In this document: one piece after another, positions 7,924-10,694 of the stretch
How the letters are laid out: each line of letters opens with the position of its first letter
How positions within the stretch are numbered: position 1 is the stretch's first letter
NCBI GenBank assembly: GCA_947460915.1
Contig: CANHKJ010000086.1
Coordinates: forward strand, 1 to 10,694
Direction: 5' to 3'
DNA from: Verrucomicrobiia bacterium
GTDB taxonomy: Bacteria; Verrucomicrobiota; Verrucomicrobiia; Verrucomicrobiales; Akkermansiaceae
DNA length: 10,694 nt
The notes under the pieces: generated by a model
What the model saw: the letters and a program-made list of their open reading frames with translations, nothing else
Database searches by the model: none
Told to the model about the DNA's origin: nothing
Made by a program: the position numbers and the translations under genes

Positions 7924-8604
7924 TTAGCGTCCGAATTTGAAGAAATAAATCGCAACGGGAATGGAGAGGAAGCCGAGCCAGATAATTAGCGCGTAGGCTT
8001 TGCTGATAAAGGAAATCAACGGCGCGGATTTTTTCGAGCGAAGGCCGAGAGTTTGGAAGATCGACTGCACACCGTGAGAGAGGTGGGAGCAGAGTAAAGA
8101 AATCGCGATCACGTAAAACAAAACAACGATGCCACTGGAGAAACCGGCGATGACCATTTGGTAAGGACTTTCTTTCGCAAGCTCAGCGAGATTAGAATCA
8201 ACGCGGACAGTGAAATGCAGCAAGTGATAGACCACGAAAGCAAGAATCGTCAGCCCGCTGATAATCATGATGCGCGAAGAACGAGTGGCCTGAATCGTTT
8301 TCTCGTGTTGATACTTGGGAGATGCTGCTGCGTTTTGACGTGTCAGCGCGATGGTTGCGACCACGTGAATCACAAGACAAGCGAGCAAGGTAATACGAGC
8401 AATCCACACGCCTGCACCGTGAAGCATTGTGTGCAAAAATTTTGCATACTCATCAAAATCCTCCTGTCCTACAAAAACGAGCAAATTTCCTGTTAGATGC
8501 CCAGCCAAGAATAACACCAAAACCAAACCGGTAAGTGCCACTAAGTATTTTTTTCCAATTGAGGAATTCCAAATTGCGCAGAGAGGTCGTATCGAAGCAT
8601 TCAT
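7924..8604 (-). CDS. sdhC: Succinate dehydrogenase cytochrome b subunit (type-B, di-haem)
   Basis: This 226-residue membrane anchor passes electrons between the Fe-S subunit and quinone. Five hydrophobic helices can be placed near residues 20-44, 66-88, 112-134, 150-172 and 200-222. Single-subunit anchors with five helices and two haems b are the type-B form (as in Bacillus and Wolinella), unlike the SdhC+SdhD pair of E. coli, and no sdhD is present here. Candidate haem-ligand histidines fall in four helices: H36 (AGHLTGN), H80 (VIHV), H127 or H130 (VYHLLHF) and H174 or H177 (SHLSHG). It is the first gene of sdhCAB. Type-B enzymes usually work with menaquinone, and whether this one does is inference. 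The start has no Shine-Dalgarno but an ATCTTTTTT tract before it. Confidence 0.92.
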   Translation of the reverse strand: MNASIRPLCAIWNSSIGKKYLVALTGLVLVLFLAGHLTGNLLVFVGQEDFDEYAKFLHTMLHGAGVWIARITLLACLVIHVVATIALTRQNAAASPKYQHEKTIQATRSSRIMIISGLTILAFVVYHLLHFTVRVDSNLAELAKESPYQMVIAGFSSGIVVLFYVIAISLLCSHLSHGVQSIFQTLGLRSKKSAPLISFISKAYALIIWLGFLSIPVAIYFFKFGR

Positions 8605-8616
8605 GAGAAAAAAGAT
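8605..8616 (-). promoter_or_regulatory. Pyrimidine tract before the sdhC start
   Basis: ATCTTTTTTCTC, read on the minus strand, abuts the sdhC ATG at 8604. No purine-rich ribosome site is present. It is the longest of the similar tracts in this window. Confidence 0.4.
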
Positions 8617-8640
8617 GTGAGACAGTGCGGACTCGCGGAT

Positions 8641-8668
8641 AGGTTATGCGGAAGCGGAAAAATAACAA
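8641..8668 (-). promoter_or_regulatory. Possible promoter of sdhCAB
   Basis: On the minus strand TTGTTA (8663-8668) and TAACCT (8641-8646) are separated by 16 bases and lie 36 bases before the sdhC ATG. The -10 element matches the sigma-70 consensus at only about half its positions. A promoter is expected in this gap because a strong terminator lies just upstream, but this exact placement is uncertain. Confidence 0.25.
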
Positions 8669-8742
8669 GTTCAGAAACAAATCTTTTTTTCGAAAATGCT
8701 GCGCATTTTTTGTCGTCGTCCGCGGATACTTTACCTGCCCCT

Positions 8743-8783
8743 AAAAAAACGCCCGTTGCAATCAACATTGCAATCGGGCGTTT
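8743..8783 (-). terminator. Strong intrinsic terminator after the LysR-type gene
   Basis: The arms AAACGCCCG+TTGCAAT (8747-8762) and ATTGCAA+T+CGGGCGTTT (8767-8783) pair over 16 bp with one bulged base and a CAAC loop. Read on the minus strand, the stem runs directly into seven T residues, the classic rho-independent layout. It begins about 27 bases after the LysR-type stop codon and separates that gene from sdhCAB. On the + strand only three T follow, so it should act mainly on minus-strand transcription. Confidence 0.9.
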
Positions 8784-8809
8784 AAACACAATTTTGAGAA
8801 AAATAAGCT

Positions 8810-9097
8810 TTAGCCAGCACGCTGTTGTAAAGCATCCATATTGCGGACAGCTAAGTCCAACTCGGATAATACTGCGCGTGAATGCTTGAGAAAAACCTCT
8901 CCTGAACGCGTCAAACTGTGGCTTTTCCCCTTGCGATCCAGCAATCGAACGCTCAATGAGTCCTCCAACGAACGAAGGGAATGACTGATCGCCGACTGCG
9001 TCAAATTCAGCCTTTTGGCCGCGAGCGTGAAACTTCCCGTTTCAACAATCGCAACAAACGCTAGTACTTGTCGTATTTCTGGCATATTTCGATTCAT
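8810..9097 (-). CDS. Short LysR-type DNA-binding protein without effector domain
   Basis: The 95-residue product matches the N-terminal part of LysR-type regulators. A first helix (VLAFVAIVETGSFTLAA) is followed by the helix-turn-helix AAKRLNLTQSAISHSLRSLE (about 26-45), the wing VRLLDRKGKSHSLTRSGEVFL (50-70) and a linker helix to about residue 90. Full family members are near 300 residues and carry a periplasmic-binding-like effector domain, which is wholly absent. The stop codon comes just after the linker, and a strong terminator follows within 30 bases, so this looks like a deliberate gene end rather than a fresh frameshift. It could bind DNA as a dimer through the linker helix but should not sense a ligand by the usual route. 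The ATG at 9085 (MPEIRQ) is an alternative start. A link to sdhCAB, next on the same strand, is only positional. Confidence 0.85.
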   Translation of the reverse strand: MNRNMPEIRQVLAFVAIVETGSFTLAAKRLNLTQSAISHSLRSLEDSLSVRLLDRKGKSHSLTRSGEVFLKHSRAVLSELDLAVRNMDALQQRAG

Positions 9098-9447
9098 GGA
9101 TGAGCGAACCGCCTCAGCAGCTCATATTTTTCATAGCACTTAGCGTGCCACAATTGAATGATTAGGAATCCCAAGAAAAAATCTGCGCTCCGTGGATTGA
9201 GTGCAGCACCACGGAATATCGATCCAATCACCGTAAAGACTATGAACCCGCCGTGTGATCAGAATGAGTGTCCGATCGAAGGTAGAAGCATCGACGGACA
9301 ATGATAAACCCTTATCCCCATGAAAAAGTCACTTTTTCATGAAGGTGGGAGCAGCAGAATTCGATGGCAGGTCTTACCTGTAAGAAAATCGCACTTTTTT
9401 ATCCCACAAAGATTGCAAACTCTACCATTCTGGTGAATCATCAAGCC
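9098..9447. other. Gene-less divergent region with inverted repeats
   Basis: This 350-base gap separates the leftward LysR-type gene from the rightward VOC gene and should hold both promoters, though I find no convincing -35/-10 pair. I see no convincing ORF; the longest in-frame extension is the 28 codons upstream of the VOC start. It contains three inverted repeats, at 9189-9215 (TCCGTGG/CCACGGA, 13-base loop), 9319-9341 and 9368-9384. These could be operators or part of a structured leader. Confidence 0.6.
9319..9341. repeat. Perfect inverted repeat, 10-bp arms with 3-base spacer
   Basis: CATGAAAAAG at 9319-9328 is matched exactly by CTTTTTCATG at 9332-9341, around a TCA centre. TCCC (9315-9318) and GGGA (9347-9350) could extend the stem past a bulge. 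No T-run follows on either strand, so a terminator is unlikely and a protein-binding operator is the better guess. It lies 106 bases before the VOC start. Confidence 0.6.
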
Positions 9448-9795
9448 ATGCAGGTAATCAAAGTAAAGTATGTGCTGTGGGCCGCAGATTGGCAGCGTTG
9501 TCTTAAATTCTACGGCGAGCTATTTGGTGGCGTTGTATCTTTCGAAGGTGAGGTTTGGAGCGAAATTGTCATCGCTGGGGCAACACTCGGAATTCATGGC
9601 GGCGGCGAGGGCAAAAGGACATGGACTGGATTATCATTTCAGCTCGATGATCTGCGCGAGGGCATCACCCGCTTAATCGAATGTGGCGGCAGTCTCACAT
9701 CTGAGCCGAACGACACACCAGAAGATCCGTTGCACCTTGCAATGTGTGTCGATCCTGAGGGCAATGAATTTATGATGACCCAGAGTCGCCGCTAA
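9448..9795 (+). CDS. VOC-superfamily protein (glyoxalase/bleomycin-resistance fold)
   Basis: I start this at the ATG at 9448 (MQVIKVKYVLW), giving 115 residues, because the VOC fold begins there. The ATG at 9364 would add 28 residues with no VOC character. The two beta-alpha-beta-beta-beta halves are visible: KVKYVLWAADWQRCLKFYGELFG with strands SFEGEVWSEIVIAG and ATLGIHG, then GLSFQLDDLREGITRLIECGGSL with HLAMCVDPEGNEFMMTQ. DPEGNEF near the end, with E107, is the standard last metal-ligand position. The first-strand position that is usually His or Gln appears to be a non-ligand residue, so metal use is doubtful. VOC proteins range from glyoxalase I to dioxygenases and antibiotic-binding proteins, and sequence alone does not pick one. 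The gene stands alone, divergent from the LysR-type gene. Confidence 0.85.
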   Translation: MQVIKVKYVLWAADWQRCLKFYGELFGGVVSFEGEVWSEIVIAGATLGIHGGGEGKRTWTGLSFQLDDLREGITRLIECGGSLTSEPNDTPEDPLHLAMCVDPEGNEFMMTQSRR

Positions 9796-10257
9796 TCTTA
9801 CCACAAATCGGCTCTACGCCAAATCGTTCACTCGATCGATTTTTACTTTTTATGGATAAGCACATTGTCGGCAAGCTTTGTGGGCGGTTCCTCATTGTAA
9901 AAACTACCGTGCATCAAGTTGGATCAATTTTTGTTGAAATGATCGTGCACAAAGATTTTGTGATTCTCGCGTGAACGTCTTTACTCACTATGGTAGTATG
10001 TCTAGCTTTGCGTTTTCGCACCTCCGATGGAGCTGTTTTTGTCAAAATGTCTGCCATTTTACGCTTTTATGTATGAAATTTCAGACCTTTTAGACACAAG
10101 TTTTGGGTATTTTCGATCTTCTTGCGACCGATAGTTGAACAATAGGGGTAATAAAGTTGACAAACAACGAGGGTGTTGCCAATGGTCGGCTGGCGCTGCG
10201 CTAAAACACAGAATTGATCATGATTTCCTACAGCAAAAACACTCACTTGCACGCACC

Positions 10258-10271
10258 AAGGGTTAACCCTT
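10258..10271. repeat. 14-base perfect palindrome upstream of the exported-protein gene
   Basis: AAGGGTTAACCCTT is fully self-complementary and centred about 103 bases before the ATG at 10368. It could be an operator for a dimeric regulator. A second repeat with the same GGG/CCC core follows within 10 bases. Confidence 0.5.
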
Positions 10272-10279
10272 AGTCTCTT

Positions 10280-10296
10280 TCAGGGAGAAACCCTGA
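10280..10296. repeat. Inverted repeat TCAGGG/CCCTGA upstream of the exported-protein gene
   Basis: Six-base arms at 10280-10285 and 10291-10296 enclose the loop AGAAA. Together with the palindrome at 10258-10271 it forms a paired set of AGGG...CCCT sites. The 71 bases between it and the ATG could form a leader, or the site could bind a regulator. Confidence 0.4.
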
Positions 10297-10367
10297 TGCA
10301 CTACACACAAAAGTTGTCATAGTTCATTCAGTTCTCACATCAGCACTCTACTTCACCACCACGCTCA

Positions 10368-10694
10368 ATGAAATCATTCTTCAAACCCCTGCTTCTGCTG
10401 TTGCTGCTCGCTTCATCGTCGCAGGCCTTCCCGCCTGCTCCCTATTACACGCTCTTCGGCGTGGTACGCGATCAAGTCGGGCAGACGGTTACTGCCGAGG
10501 GCGCGGAGGTGATTTTGCTGAAAGGCGGCATCGAGGTCGGGCGCACGCCCATCACCTCCAACCGGATCGATCAGAACTATGAACTCAACATGCGGCTCGA
10601 CCAAAACCGCAGTGGCACCACCTTTTACACCGACAAGGCGATCGCTGCCAGCGGCCTTTACAGCCTCGTGGTCTCGATGAATGGCGCGTTGTTC
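10368..10694 (+). CDS. N-terminus of an exported, probably surface-associated protein (3' end outside window)
   Basis: The frame opens at ATG 10368 and stays open for 109 codons to the last base of the window, so the gene is 3' truncated by the window edge. Residues 1-20 are a textbook signal peptide: MKSFFKP, seven consecutive Leu, then ASSSQA with likely cleavage before FPPAP. The mature start reads YYTLFGVVRDQVGQTV, then EGAEVILLKGG and REG-like turns leading to YELNMRLDQN, a beta-rich pattern like carboxypeptidase-regulatory or fibronectin-like domains at the front of large secreted proteins. I associate this opening with big Verrucomicrobial/Planctomycete surface proteins, but that is recall rather than a search. 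Two lines counted within it are 60-65% G+C, above the rest of the window. There is no Shine-Dalgarno; the leader is CA- and CT-rich. Confidence 0.8.
   Translation, partial: MKSFFKPLLLLLLLASSSQAFPPAPYYTLFGVVRDQVGQTVTAEGAEVILLKGGIEVGRTPITSNRIDQNYELNMRLDQNRSGTTFYTDKAIAASGLYSLVVSMNGALF

Larger units (their letters stand above)
9796..10367. other. Long AT-rich region without recognisable genes
   Basis: This 572-base stretch between the VOC gene and the exported-protein gene has no convincing ORF. Two sample lines (9901-9960 and 10021-10080) count 35-37% G+C, well below the coding regions. A weak hairpin with T-runs after the VOC gene (AAATCG at 9821-9826, CGATTT at 9837-9842, then TTTACTTTTT) may be its terminator. 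An inverted repeat CACAAA/TTTGTG lies at 9948-9962, and two further palindromes lie at 10258-10296. It presumably contains the promoter of the downstream gene. Confidence 0.55.

Noticed and set aside
5880..7940. Long plus-strand ORFs opposite sdhA (for example 5880-6410 and 7245-7940)
   Set aside because: They are antisense shadows of a strongly conserved gene and have no recognisable protein features of their own.
7902..7955. Longer sdhA start at 7955 (18 extra residues)
   Set aside because: It would overlap sdhC by 32 bases, and the extra residues (MRFISSNSDANLFTHADL) are unlike SdhA. The ATG at 7901 gives the expected family N-terminus.
9242..9304. 20-codon ORF in the divergent region
   Set aside because: It is too short, without a ribosome site or similarity, and cannot be told from chance.
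9364..9447. Longer VOC start at 9364
   Set aside because: The 28 added residues show no VOC-fold character and would place the start inside an inverted repeat. The domain begins at 9448.
10157..10185. TTGACA as a -35 promoter element
   Set aside because: The hexamer is perfect, but nothing resembling a -10 element lies 16-18 bases downstream; the best-placed hexamer is CAATGG.
10067..10252. Minus-strand ORF of 61 codons in the AT-rich gap
   Set aside because: There is no motif, ribosome site or neighbour support, and an ORF of this size is expected by chance.
1..10694. CRISPR array, tRNA/rRNA genes, transposases, defence or phage genes
   Set aside because: I looked for regular direct repeats, tRNA-like cloverleafs and characteristic protein motifs on both strands and found none.

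Overview
The window looks like a chromosomal segment of a Verrucomicrobia-type bacterium, or a close relative in the PVC/Bacteroidetes range. This is inferred from protein style, since there is no rRNA or other phylogenetic marker. The clues are a type-B succinate dehydrogenase with a Bacteroidetes-like FrdA N-terminus, a near absence of Shine-Dalgarno sequences, and two secreted proteins of a kind I associate with Verrucomicrobia: an orphan SecD-head protein and a signal-peptide protein at the right edge. Coding sequence is about 50-55% G+C in the lines I counted, except for the last gene.

Left block (1-5134, all + strand). The tail of a beta-rich protein of unknown function (1-411) is followed by five closely spaced genes: a secreted protein with a SecD P1-head-like domain, a secreted M23 metallopeptidase, a RidA/YjgF-family protein, an MsbA-like ABC exporter, and the DNA glycosylase MutM/Fpg. 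The last five are separated by only 14 to 55 bases and no strong terminator is visible between them, so co-transcription is likely. The block mixes envelope work (peptidase, exporter, secreted protein) with metabolite and DNA damage control.

Middle block (5141-8604, - strand). A complete sdhC-sdhA-sdhB operon encodes a heterotrimeric type-B succinate:quinone oxidoreductase, converging on mutM with a 6-base gap. Upstream, on the same strand and behind a strong intrinsic terminator, lies a 95-residue LysR-type protein that contains only the winged helix-turn-helix and linker helix.

Right block (9098-10694). A 350-base region with several inverted repeats leads to a small VOC/glyoxalase-fold protein (9448-9795). 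Then comes a 572-base, partly very AT-rich region without recognisable genes. The window ends inside a G+C-rich gene for an exported, probably surface-associated protein (10368 to the edge).

No CRISPR array, tRNA, rRNA, transposase or defence cassette was found. The points most worth following are the LysR-type protein lacking an effector domain, the orphan SecD-head protein beside a murein hydrolase, and a recurrent ATCTTT(T) pyrimidine tract immediately before several start codons where a Shine-Dalgarno would be expected.
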